From NCBI GenBank assembly GCA_044348085.1, contig JBIKTM010000004.1, forward strand, positions 1 to 64,000: a DNA stretch of 64,000 nt. Reading direction: 5' to 3'. This document shows positions 52,864 to 61,329 of this stretch, in pieces. A program made the position numbers and the translations under genes. A model generated the notes under the pieces. It made no database searches. It saw nothing but the letters and a program-made list of their open reading frames with translations, and was not told where the DNA came from. Origin of the DNA: Verrucolacustris sp044348085 (lineage in GTDB: Bacteria; Verrucomicrobiota; Verrucomicrobiia; Methylacidiphilales; Verrucolacustridaceae). Position 1 is the stretch's first letter; the number at the start of each line of letters is the position of its first letter.

Positions 52864-53333
52864 GGTTTCTTGGCAGGTGGTGTGGTTGGGGCCGTGGCGG
52901 GGGCACCTCCATCTGCCTTGATAGCTGTGGCAACAGCGTTGGGGTCGACGGGTGGTAGTTCAGGATAAAGAGGGGCGCCTGCAGCGGTAATGGCAGAGAG
53001 TTGAATGGTTGTGATGGGATATGCGGCATGAGGCTTGTTCGTGCGCAAATCTGCAACAATGATCTCCATCGCCTTTGAAATAGGAATGTGACCAATGCCC
53101 TTTGTTTTGTCTAACCAACCATAGGAATTTGCTAGTTTATCCTGTTCCAATCGCAGTTTAGATATTTTTTCCAAACGAACTTTTGCGGCTGCTTCCGTGA
53201 CTGTCTCTAGGGTCACGCCCCAAGGCCTCAAGATAAACGCCAAGCTCGCGAGACCCAAAAAGCCTGCGGCTAACCAGAGCCCCGGAAGATAGGGGTGGCG
53301 ACGTTGACTTATGGATGTGGATGCGTCGCTCAT
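52860..53333 (-). CDS. Small membrane-anchored protein of the act operon, unknown function
   Basis: 157 residues. One membrane span (about 18-36) is followed by a short coiled-coil-like stretch (VRLEKISKLRLEQDKL) and the segment SYGWLDKTKGIGHIPISKAMEII. A similar YGW-D-x4-G-x-IPI-xAM pattern is one I associate with proteins encoded beside cox/ACIII clusters in several phyla. The end is a low-complexity Ala/Pro/Thr tail. No cofactor motif. Its place between actF and the CcoN-like gene suggests an assembly or stabilising factor. Confidence 0.65.
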   Translation of the reverse strand: MSDASTSISQRRHPYLPGLWLAAGFLGLASLAFILRPWGVTLETVTEAAAKVRLEKISKLRLEQDKLANSYGWLDKTKGIGHIPISKAMEIIVADLRTNKPHAAYPITTIQLSAITAAGAPLYPELPPVDPNAVATAIKADGGAPATAPTTPPAKKP

Positions 53334-54574
53334 AGCCAGTTTGTTACAGTTAAGCTGTCCCTCAGCCTAGGATCTCGTGCTGGAAAGATAGAGCCTTTCG
53401 AAAGCAACCAAAGGATCGTATGACCGAGAATTCCTAAAACGCCCACAAGAGTTAGAAGGTCTAAGAGGTGGGGATGGAAGCCTGTTGTGGCTGCCACATG
53501 CCCTGCATGACGCGATTCTTGCAACTGTAGGTTAGGCATGACAATCCAGTAGATATCCACGCAGTGCATAGCAACAATCCAAACTGCAGTTGTGCAAAGC
53601 CTCCAACTCGTTCTCTTTGCCGGTTGGGTTAAGAGAAGAAGAAATGGAATAAAGAAGTGACCTACAACGAGGAAAATAGAGAACCAGAACCAGCTCCCTG
53701 TATTCCGGTAGACGAAGAACCAAGTTTCCTCCGGTATATTGGCGTACCACTGAAGAAAGTACTGACTGAAGGAGATGTAACCCCAGAAAGTTGTGAATGC
53801 AAAAAGGAGCATTCCCATAATGTGGTTATGTTCCACTGTAAAGAGACCCTTAAGGTGTCCAGTTCTTACTAAGCCATTTGTGATCAGAATCAGAATAGCC
53901 ATTGAGGACTGTGCACATCCTGCAAAAAGATACACGCCCCACATGGTGGAGTACCAGTGATGGTCCAGCGACATGAGCCAATCAAACCCAGCAAAGGTCA
54001 GGCACAGCACGAAGAGAGGGATAAAACCGTAGGCAGTGTGCCTCAGTCTTAAAGTGATGCGAGGATCTCCATCCTCGTCTTGGCGCATGGAAAGTTTTCT
54101 GTAAAGGAGTCCCGCTATGGAAAAGAAGAGGAGATAGAAGCCGCACCGAATGTAGAAGAAGGGCTCATTCAGGAAGGGTCTCTTCCATGCCAAGAGAGGA
54201 TCGGTGGAAAGATCTGTTGTCATCCAGTGCCACAACTCTTTTGAGAAAAGGAAGAGAATTGGCAAAAATAAAAGTAGAAGCACAGGAAAGCATGAGGCAA
54301 TCGATTCAAGAATTCGTCGCATGAGAACAGACCAGTCTGCGTCGAGAGCATGGTGCAAAAGGGTCCAGAATAGGGCACCCGCACAGATCGTGAATCCAAC
54401 AGTAAACGCAAAAAGATAAGAGAAGGCCAACTGCATGGGGTTGCTAATCCAGCCCCAAATAAAAGCGGAAAGGAGCCCTACGATCCCCACGGTAGGAAGG
54501 AGAACAGGCAGCACACCCAGACTTTCAAGCCGTAGCTTCTCAGCTGAGGGAAGAGGTGTAGGAGAGTGGCTCAT
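53330..54574 (-). CDS. actF: ACIII membrane subunit ActF
   Basis: 414 residues with about ten spans, an NrfD-related quinol:cytochrome c oxidoreductase subunit. Conserved elements include AFTVGFTICAGALFWTLLHH in the early helices, the FAGFDWLMSLDHHWYSTMWG stretch, and FTTFWGYISFSQYFLQWYANIPEE. ActF is paired with ActC in the membrane of ACIII. Placement right after actE fits the known gene order. Overlaps both neighbours by four bases. Confidence 0.88.
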   Translation of the reverse strand: MSHSPTPLPSAEKLRLESLGVLPVLLPTVGIVGLLSAFIWGWISNPMQLAFSYLFAFTVGFTICAGALFWTLLHHALDADWSVLMRRILESIASCFPVLLLLFLPILFLFSKELWHWMTTDLSTDPLLAWKRPFLNEPFFYIRCGFYLLFFSIAGLLYRKLSMRQDEDGDPRITLRLRHTAYGFIPLFVLCLTFAGFDWLMSLDHHWYSTMWGVYLFAGCAQSSMAILILITNGLVRTGHLKGLFTVEHNHIMGMLLFAFTTFWGYISFSQYFLQWYANIPEETWFFVYRNTGSWFWFSIFLVVGHFFIPFLLLLTQPAKRTSWRLCTTAVWIVAMHCVDIYWIVMPNLQLQESRHAGHVAATTGFHPHLLDLLTLVGVLGILGHTILWLLSKGSIFPARDPRLRDSLTVTNWL

Positions 54575-55191
54575 GGCTTATTTCCTGTTGCTGCAACATC
54601 TGGGGGAAGAAGTGCAGCCGGTGCATTTTGAGCAAGTTGCATCGCCCGTATATAGGCAATGATCGCCCAACGATCCTCCACCTCGATGTGGTGGTAAGGC
54701 CCCATCTGGCCTTTGCCATGTGTGATTGTGTTGAAGATCTCGCCGTCCGCCATCTCTCTGTATTTGTCCAAATGATAACTCGCAGCTCCGACAAGCCCAT
54801 ATTGCGATGTGATGCCATTTCCTGCTCCCGTCGCTCCGTGACAGACCTGACAGTTGATCTGATACCTTTCTTGCCCTCTTGCAAGCAGCTTCCGATCTAC
54901 TGTGACAGGAATTCCGGTGCCCCACATATTTCCCATCTTTCCTGTCAGGCGATACGGTTGATCTGTCGCGATATGAAATGGAATCGTTCCGTAGGGTGGA
55001 ACCCGATCGACCCTACCCTCGGTGAAAATAGGCGAGGGAGTTTGTGATTTATATTTTGGCTGGCGATCCATATCAGGAAAAATCTCGATGGGGGTTCGTT
55101 GGGTGAAATCCCCACGGAACCCAGCAATTGCCACAATGGCAAGGCCGATGGCTCCAAAGATTGCGAGAAAGGTGCGAATGAAGCCCTTCAT
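54571..55191 (-). CDS. actE: ACIII monoheme cytochrome c subunit ActE
   Basis: 206 residues. An N-terminal membrane helix (about 5-24) anchors it; the heme site is CQVCHGATG (C114, C117, H118). Upstream, DMDRQPKYKSQTPSP is a segment typical of ActE proteins, and GTIPFHIATDQPY follows. MGPYHHIE near residue 164 may give the axial Met. It passes electrons from ActA/ActB to the soluble or oxidase-bound acceptor. Position between actD and actF is standard. Confidence 0.88.
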   Translation of the reverse strand: MKGFIRTFLAIFGAIGLAIVAIAGFRGDFTQRTPIEIFPDMDRQPKYKSQTPSPIFTEGRVDRVPPYGTIPFHIATDQPYRLTGKMGNMWGTGIPVTVDRKLLARGQERYQINCQVCHGATGAGNGITSQYGLVGAASYHLDKYREMADGEIFNTITHGKGQMGPYHHIEVEDRWAIIAYIRAMQLAQNAPAALLPPDVAATGNKP

Positions 55192-55775
55192 GCGATTCCC
55201 TCCGACCGTGCGGGATGAGGATCCTCTTCAGGGTCCTGATAAATTTCGGTAATATGAGTTCCGCCCATTCCTTGAAGAAGTTGACGGCTCGCGGTGGGAT
55301 CGAACTTGGGATCTGTGACCTCTAGAACAAGGAAAAATCCATCATCCGTTGCACGCTGGAATCGATCCCAATTAAACACGGGATGGTGAAGACGAGGAAG
55401 GAGAGTTAACAGAAGTAGACCCAAAATGGTTCCAAAAGCAGTCAAGAGGATGGTCAGCTCAAAAAATATTGGTAGGGATGGTTCGAGGGCAAAGTAGGGT
55501 TTTCCTTGGACGATGAGTGGATAGTTCAACGCAGAGGTGTAGTAAATCAGTACAAAGCCTGTGGTAAGTCCGGTAAATCCTCCGATAAGAGAAAAAAGGG
55601 AGACGCGGGATCGTTTGAATCCCATCGCATGATCCATTCCGTGAATCGGAAAAGGGGAGTAGACGTCCCACTTCTTGAATCCATGAGCATAGATCTTTTT
55701 CGCGGCCTCCAAGAGAGCGGCTGCTGAAGGGAATTCGGCTCCCAACCCGAAAAGCGTTTTTGTTGGGTGATTCAT
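55188..55775 (-). CDS. actD: ACIII subunit ActD (DUF3341)
   Basis: 195 residues of DUF3341. An N-terminal cytoplasmic ferredoxin-like part (SAAALLEAAKKIYAHGFKKWDVYSPFPIHGMDHAM, given here as two overlapping family segments) precedes two membrane helices (about 60-80 and 105-125). The remaining part (FFLVLEVTDPKFDP) folds back into the cytoplasm. ActD lacks cofactors and is needed for ACIII integrity. Overlaps actC and actE by ATGA. Confidence 0.9.
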   Translation of the reverse strand: MNHPTKTLFGLGAEFPSAAALLEAAKKIYAHGFKKWDVYSPFPIHGMDHAMGFKRSRVSLFSLIGGFTGLTTGFVLIYYTSALNYPLIVQGKPYFALEPSLPIFFELTILLTAFGTILGLLLLTLLPRLHHPVFNWDRFQRATDDGFFLVLEVTDPKFDPTASRQLLQGMGGTHITEIYQDPEEDPHPARSEGIA

Positions 55776-57235
55776 GCGTGAACTCGGGTGCTTAAGGATG
55801 GGTCTGCGTGCGTGGAGTGGTTTGAGGATGTCGAGTTGTCCTCAGCGTGGGGATCCGCTTGGGGAGTGATCCCCTTAACTTCAAACATATTGATGATGGG
55901 CAGGAACCGAACAAAGAGTAAGAAGAGAAAATTAAACAGCCCGATCGTGCCGATAAAGAGGGTGATATCGACCCAAGTGGGGGAGAAGTAACCCCAGGAA
56001 GAAGGGAGGAAGTCTCGGTGAATGGAAGTGACAATAATTACGAAACGCTCGAACCACATTCCAGTATTCGGAAACATGACGATCGCAAGAACAACCCACG
56101 GATTCTGACGGCAGTACTTGAACCAGAACAGTTGGGGCGCGGCTACGTTGCAGGTGATCATTGCCCAATACGCCCACCAGTAGGGGCCGAACGCACGGTT
56201 CGTGAAAGCATAGATCTCGAATGGGTTTCCACTGTACCAGGCGATGAAAAACTCCATCGAGTAGGCGTATCCAACGAGAGATCCTGTCAGAAGAATAATT
56301 TTGCACATATTGTCGATGTGCTTGTCGGTCACAAGATCATGAAGCTTATAGATCTCACGAAACGGAATCAGGAGCGTGAGAACCATGGCAAAACCACCAA
56401 AGATCGCGCCCGCCACGAAGTAAGGGGGGAAGATTGTCGTATGCCAACCTGGCACGATCGATGTAGCAAAATCGAAAGACACAACGCTGTGGACAGAGAG
56501 TACGAGCGGAGTCGATATGCCTGCTAAAATTAGGTAAGTTTTTTCGTAGTGGGTCCAGTGACGATTGGACCCGCGCCAACCCAATGCAAGAAGGCCATAG
56601 GCCATTTGACGAAGACGGGTTGTGGCACGATCTCGAAGAGAGGCAAGATCGGGAATGAGGCCTAGGTACCAGAAAATAAGAGAAACCGTGAAATAGGTAG
56701 ACACTGCAAAGACGTCCCATAAAAGAGGGCTTCGAAAGTTTTGCCAGATCGCATTCGCATTCGGGACAGGGGCCAAAAACCAAGCCATCCAGACCCTACC
56801 GACGTGAAAGGCGGGGAAGATTCCTGCGCAGATAACGGCAAAAATTGTCATCGCTTCGGCTGAGCGGTTGATGGAGGTGCGCCACTTTTGGCGCGTAAGA
56901 AAGAGGATGGCGGAGATGAGGGTTCCTGCGTGACCGATTCCGATCCAGAAAACGAAGTTTGTAATATCCCAAGCCCAGCACACCGGAACATTGAGTCCCC
57001 AGACGCCGACTCCTGTGGAGACAAGATAGGTGAGCATTGCCGGAACTAGGGCGGCCATCGCTCCGAAAGTAATAGTCAGAATCCACCACCACTTGGGGGC
57101 GCGTTCTTCGACAATTTGGCAAACGTGTTGAGTGATCCAAGAAAGCGGTCGATGGTTGGAGACAAGCGGGCGCCTCTCTAAATAGTCAGCAGCCTTAGCG
57201 AATGCTGCTTGAGCTGAAGAGTCGGAGGATCTCAT
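55772..57235 (-). CDS. actC: ACIII quinol-binding membrane subunit ActC (NrfD-like)
   Basis: 487 residues with about ten spans; NrfD/PsrC family. FVFWIGIGHAGTLISAIL and FHVGRVWMAWFL in the early helices, then SFDFATSIVPGWHTTIFPPYF in the middle, are typical. This subunit binds the quinol and is proposed to translocate protons. The C-terminal tail is rich in His, Ser and Asp. Overlaps actB and actD by four bases. Confidence 0.93.
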   Translation of the reverse strand: MRSSDSSAQAAFAKAADYLERRPLVSNHRPLSWITQHVCQIVEERAPKWWWILTITFGAMAALVPAMLTYLVSTGVGVWGLNVPVCWAWDITNFVFWIGIGHAGTLISAILFLTRQKWRTSINRSAEAMTIFAVICAGIFPAFHVGRVWMAWFLAPVPNANAIWQNFRSPLLWDVFAVSTYFTVSLIFWYLGLIPDLASLRDRATTRLRQMAYGLLALGWRGSNRHWTHYEKTYLILAGISTPLVLSVHSVVSFDFATSIVPGWHTTIFPPYFVAGAIFGGFAMVLTLLIPFREIYKLHDLVTDKHIDNMCKIILLTGSLVGYAYSMEFFIAWYSGNPFEIYAFTNRAFGPYWWAYWAMITCNVAAPQLFWFKYCRQNPWVVLAIVMFPNTGMWFERFVIIVTSIHRDFLPSSWGYFSPTWVDITLFIGTIGLFNFLFLLFVRFLPIINMFEVKGITPQADPHAEDNSTSSNHSTHADPSLSTRVHA

Positions 57236-60200
57236 TTGTGTGTGCCCTCGCTCTTATGGGATGAGGACTCCTGGTTGTTGTGAGTTGTCTCGGCGTGTGA
57301 CTCCCCGTGACCGTGAGATGTGTTGTAAGAAGTTTTTGCTCCAGGCATGGCAGGATTCGGGTTCCGGATTCGGCCCAAGTAGGTAAGTCGGGGGCGAACA
57401 TTTAGATATTCAAGAAGCGAGTAGTTTTGCGGAAGGGCGCGTTGCTGGGTGACTTCAGAGGATTCGTCTAAAAGATCTCCAAAGACGATCGCTTCGGCTG
57501 GGCAAGCCTGTTGGCAGGCGGTTTTCAATGTTCCATTGGGGATCTTTAAATCAGCTGAGTCACGGGCACGCACCCTTGCGGTAATCTTTGCATCTTCAAT
57601 CCTTTGAACGCAGAAGGTGCACTTCTCCATCACCCCTCGCATACGAACTGTCACGTTGGGATTTTTCTGGAGCTTGATCGTCTCCTCCGTTCCCTTGGGT
57701 GCCAAAGGTCCCCAATAAAGCTTGTCCAAAGCCCTCTGATTGTAATCAAAGAAGTTGAATCGGCGGACTTTGTACGGACAGTTGTTCGCGCAGTACCGGG
57801 TTCCAATACAACGATTGTATGCCATCACGTTGAGGCCTTCTTCGTTGTGGACGGTCGCGTTCACAGGACAAACAGTTTCACAGGGAGCATTTTCACACTG
57901 CATGCAGGCGATGGGTTGTGAAACGGACTCGGGTGCATCGGGTTCGCCGGTAAAGTAACGGTCCACACGAATCCAGTGCATTTCTCGGCCTTTCATCACC
58001 TGATCTTTTCCAACGATGGGAATATTGTTCTCTGCCGTGCAAGCGGTGACACACGCATTGCAACCTGTGCAGGTGGACAAATCGACCACCATGGCCCACT
58101 GATGTTGGCCATCCAGTTTTGGATTTGGGTAGAAACTTTGATTCTTTGGTATGTGAGCGTCCATTCCAACCGTTTTGACCCAAGCTGGATTTTTCTGAAA
58201 TTCCGATACGGTAGCTTCCCGAACCAGATCCCGGCCTTCCATAACCTGATGTTCTTGCGTAACCGCAAGTTCGCGGGTTTTACCGAGTTTTTTCAGTTGG
58301 AGACCCGCCCCTTGGTAGTCAGCCATCGAAGTACGAAGAGAATAGGCATTGAAGCCAACTCCTTTTGCGACGGATCCTAATTCTTCCTGTCCGTAGCCCA
58401 AGGGGAGGCTGACAGCGAAATTTGCATGCCCAGGAACAATCAACGCTGCGGCTTCGATCGACCGTCCTGCAAGGGTCGCTTGGACGACATCCGCAACGAG
58501 AATTCCTTTTATGACTTCATTCTTAAGCCCAAGGGACTTGGCAGTGTCTTGCGACATGAGAATCGCGTTGTCCCAAGTCAGTTTCGTCATGGGATCAGGC
58601 CACTCCTGCATCCAGCCGTTGTTTGCGTATCGACCATCGTCCACTGCGCCCGATTGGATGAAGTTAAACTCAAGGGAGGAGATGTCTTCAGTAGCACTAT
58701 TTTCTATCTTCGAAAGAAGACCTGCCACTGAGCTAAGATTTGGCGTGCGAGGGGCAAGGGTTGAGGCGGGACTGGACAGGAAACCTTCCCTTACGAAATC
58801 ATTCCAAGCCTGATCAAGTTTTTCGCCCGACAGATTTGTGCGTTGTGCAAATGTGTCCCGAATTAGTCCAGGTCCAATGGGTTTGGTTTGGCCAAGGAGC
58901 TTGGAGAGAAGGTCGAGTTGGCTCTGGCCGTCCCATAGTGGCTGAATCATCGGCTGGATCGACAGGTAGGAACCGTCCGAGCCGAGCGCATCACCCCAAG
59001 ACTCGAGATAGTGGGTACCTGGAATCGACCACTTGGATTGCTTCGATGTGGCGTTTGGAAGGTTGGCTAAGTGAATGGTGTTTGGCACAGAAGATTGAAG
59101 TGCGGGCCAGTTCAAGTCCGCAGGAGCGTTGTATACGGGATCCCCTCCCAAGATAATGAGGGTGCGAATTGTCCCGTTTGTGATCTTACCGGCCAGCTGA
59201 CTTATGTTTGAGGAGTGAATAGATCGACGAGGTTGAACAATGAGAGTGGAACCAACCGCCCCCAATGTGGCATTCAAAGCAAGAGCGAGAGCTTGCAGGG
59301 AAACAGGAAGTCGTCGTCCCACAAGAATGAGTGACTGCTTTCCATGAGCAACGAGGTCAGCAGCGCACTCGCGAATCCATGCGGGATCTACACCTTCAGG
59401 AAGAGGTAGGTCGGGAGATTGGCTGAGAAGAGTATTTAGATCAGCACTGGGCTTTGCAGTTCGAATTTGTCGGGCAAGTTCCAGGAGGAATGGGCCCACG
59501 GAACCCGACCGTAGTCGAAGTCGATGATCTGCCATGGTCCCCGTGAGGGAGAAGCGCGGCTCCGCGACATAGAGGCGGTTTGTGGAGTCTCCGGGTTTGC
59601 GGGTTCTGCGACCAGCGGCAAAGCCACGTGTATCCGAAATATCTCCTTCATCTGAACCAAGAAAATCGCAATCCAAAGAAAGAACCGTCGAGGCGGCGGA
59701 TAGGTTGGGTCGAAATTCTGTGTTATCGCCAAAGACGAGAGAGGAAGCCTCAAGGTCCCTTCCGGGTGCTAAGGGTTCGTATGTCGCCCAAGTCGCTTGC
59801 GGGAACTGTTTTTGAAGTTCAGCACGAAGGCGATCTCGAGTGGGGGAGAGAAGTTCATCCGCGAGAATTGCTAAGGAGGATCCTGCTGTGGAGGTGGATT
59901 CATCGCGAATTCTCGCAATCTCTGCATCCCAATCGGAAGGGGAGATCTTTTTCCCGGACCGAGTTGGGTGCTGGCGACGAGCCGGATCGTAAAGATCAAG
60001 GATAGAGGCTTGAGAGAAATTATCGCTCGCACCCAGACTCAACGGGTGGAGAGGATTTCCCTCCATCTTAATGGGTCGACCATCGAATGTCGTTGCGAGG
60101 AGCGGGACGGCGCCACGGCGTCTAGGTTGGGCCGTCGCAAAAGACATTTTTTTGCCTGGGATAACCCACTCAGGTGATTGGGTGAAGGGAACAAGATGGG

Positions 60201-60432
60201 CTTCGGGGCGGCGACATCCTGAGAGGCTGAGTCCGGCTAGGGCAAGCGAGGCGCCCATCAAACGCAAAAAGTTTCTTCGAGAAAGGGGGTCGTTTTCCCA
60301 CTCCGCTGCGCCTGCTGGAAATTCCCGATGCAGCCACTCTTCAAAGTCTGGTGTTCGAGAGTATTCGCCCAAACTGCGCCAATAGGTGCGACCATTGGGA
60401 GCAGGGGATGGATGAGTTAGGTTGCGTTTCAT
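57232..60432 (-). CDS. actB: ACIII iron-sulfur subunit ActB (molybdopterin oxidoreductase-like)
   Basis: 1066 residues. SRRNFL (51-56) and a hydrophobic stretch ending at LSGC (Cys73) look like a Tat signal with lipobox set back from the N-terminus, as in other ActB proteins. Residues about 90-750 are the molybdopterin-enzyme fold, which in ACIII carries no molybdenum. From about 780 on, four iron-sulfur motifs follow: CTGCNACVTAC, CMQCENAPCETVCP, CIGTRYCANNCP and CTFCVQRIED with CQQACP. The last about 30 residues are His-rich. The gene follows actA by four bases. Confidence 0.95.
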   Translation of the reverse strand: MKRNLTHPSPAPNGRTYWRSLGEYSRTPDFEEWLHREFPAGAAEWENDPLSRRNFLRLMGASLALAGLSLSGCRRPEAHLVPFTQSPEWVIPGKKMSFATAQPRRRGAVPLLATTFDGRPIKMEGNPLHPLSLGASDNFSQASILDLYDPARRQHPTRSGKKISPSDWDAEIARIRDESTSTAGSSLAILADELLSPTRDRLRAELQKQFPQATWATYEPLAPGRDLEASSLVFGDNTEFRPNLSAASTVLSLDCDFLGSDEGDISDTRGFAAGRRTRKPGDSTNRLYVAEPRFSLTGTMADHRLRLRSGSVGPFLLELARQIRTAKPSADLNTLLSQSPDLPLPEGVDPAWIRECAADLVAHGKQSLILVGRRLPVSLQALALALNATLGAVGSTLIVQPRRSIHSSNISQLAGKITNGTIRTLIILGGDPVYNAPADLNWPALQSSVPNTIHLANLPNATSKQSKWSIPGTHYLESWGDALGSDGSYLSIQPMIQPLWDGQSQLDLLSKLLGQTKPIGPGLIRDTFAQRTNLSGEKLDQAWNDFVREGFLSSPASTLAPRTPNLSSVAGLLSKIENSATEDISSLEFNFIQSGAVDDGRYANNGWMQEWPDPMTKLTWDNAILMSQDTAKSLGLKNEVIKGILVADVVQATLAGRSIEAAALIVPGHANFAVSLPLGYGQEELGSVAKGVGFNAYSLRTSMADYQGAGLQLKKLGKTRELAVTQEHQVMEGRDLVREATVSEFQKNPAWVKTVGMDAHIPKNQSFYPNPKLDGQHQWAMVVDLSTCTGCNACVTACTAENNIPIVGKDQVMKGREMHWIRVDRYFTGEPDAPESVSQPIACMQCENAPCETVCPVNATVHNEEGLNVMAYNRCIGTRYCANNCPYKVRRFNFFDYNQRALDKLYWGPLAPKGTEETIKLQKNPNVTVRMRGVMEKCTFCVQRIEDAKITARVRARDSADLKIPNGTLKTACQQACPAEAIVFGDLLDESSEVTQQRALPQNYSLLEYLNVRPRLTYLGRIRNPNPAMPGAKTSYNTSHGHGESHAETTHNNQESSSHKSEGTHK

Positions 60433-60436
60433 GGTT

Positions 60437-61090
60437 TTATCGATGGCAACCGCTACAACTTACAGGCGGTTTCACATTCCACTCCTTAACGAATTTTTCT
60501 CCGATCTCTCGCTGAGTCGTCCCAGTCGGGGGTTCCCAGTCTAAATTGGTGACTTGGTCCAGAGGGCGCAGATGATTTTCTGGGGCGCGATGGCATTCCA
60601 AACACCAGCCCATGCTGTGTGGTTTCGCGTGATAGACTACTTCCATATGATTCACATGACCGTGACAAGCCACGCAACTGACGCCTCGGTTCACGTGAAC
60701 AGCATGGTTGAAGTAAACATAATCGGGGGCCTTGTGAATCCGAACCCAAGGCACGGGATTTCCGGTTTTCCATGACTCCCGAACTGCACTGAGTTTCGAG
60801 CTTTGTGATTTAATTTGGGTGTGACAGTTCATACAAGTTTGCGTTCCGGGAACATTCGAGTGGGAGGATTTTTCAACACCCGTATGGCAGTAGCGACAAT
60901 CCATCCCGAGTTGGTTGACGTGAAGAGAGTGATCAAAGGCGGCGGGTTGGGTGGGTTGGTAACCCACACGAGTATATTTCGGAGTGAAGTAGTAGGACAT
61001 GCCTGAAACAACACTTACTGCGATGATGGTAAGGCATACAAGGATCTTGATCGGCAACCAGTTGCTGAAGCGGGGAAATATGTTGGCCAT
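60437..61090 (-). CDS. actA: ACIII pentaheme cytochrome c subunit ActA
   Basis: 217 residues with one N-terminal membrane helix (about 13-33) and five CxxCH heme sites: CRYCH, CMNCH, CVACH, CLECH and CSGCH, the last four residues from the C-terminus. Five hemes is the ActA number. HSLHVNQLGMDC and FNHAVHVNRGVSC give the distal histidines seen in the family. It is first in the operon, divergent from coxB across a 239-base gap that holds a direct repeat. Confidence 0.94.
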   Translation of the reverse strand: MANIFPRFSNWLPIKILVCLTIIAVSVVSGMSYYFTPKYTRVGYQPTQPAAFDHSLHVNQLGMDCRYCHTGVEKSSHSNVPGTQTCMNCHTQIKSQSSKLSAVRESWKTGNPVPWVRIHKAPDYVYFNHAVHVNRGVSCVACHGHVNHMEVVYHAKPHSMGWCLECHRAPENHLRPLDQVTNLDWEPPTGTTQREIGEKFVKEWNVKPPVSCSGCHR

Positions 61091-61329
61091 GTTGGGTTAG
61101 GAATAAAATTGCATGGATGCTACCGGATTGCTCGATAGGGGAAAATGGAGACTCTTTACGCATTCATCAAGGAAGCATTAGAAGTATTAACCAGACGACC
61201 TTAACTATTAGAAGTATTTACATGCCATTTTCCCTCTCATTTTTAAGTAAAATTTAGGGTGGGCAGGTGGGGGATTGAAAAGTGCTTGGTAGGAGTTGAA
61301 ATCTATCGAATCCGTTGGAGACTCAACTC
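61091..61329. promoter_or_regulatory. Divergent control region between the act and cox operons
   Basis: 239 bases, AT-rich, containing the starts of both respiratory operons on opposite strands. It holds two copies of ATTAGAAGTATT (see the repeat entry). GGAG at 61317-61320 lies nine bases before the coxB ATG. I could not assign -35/-10 pairs with confidence. Confidence 0.5.
61177..61218. repeat. 12-bp direct repeat, copies 30 bp apart
   Basis: ATTAGAAGTATT occurs at 61177-61188 and again at 61207-61218, exactly 30 bases apart, close to three helical turns. Extending three bases 3' gives 14 of 15 matches (AAC versus TAC). Equal orientation and helical phasing are what one expects for two sites bound by the same regulator on one face of the DNA. 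The regulator is not identified. Confidence 0.7.
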
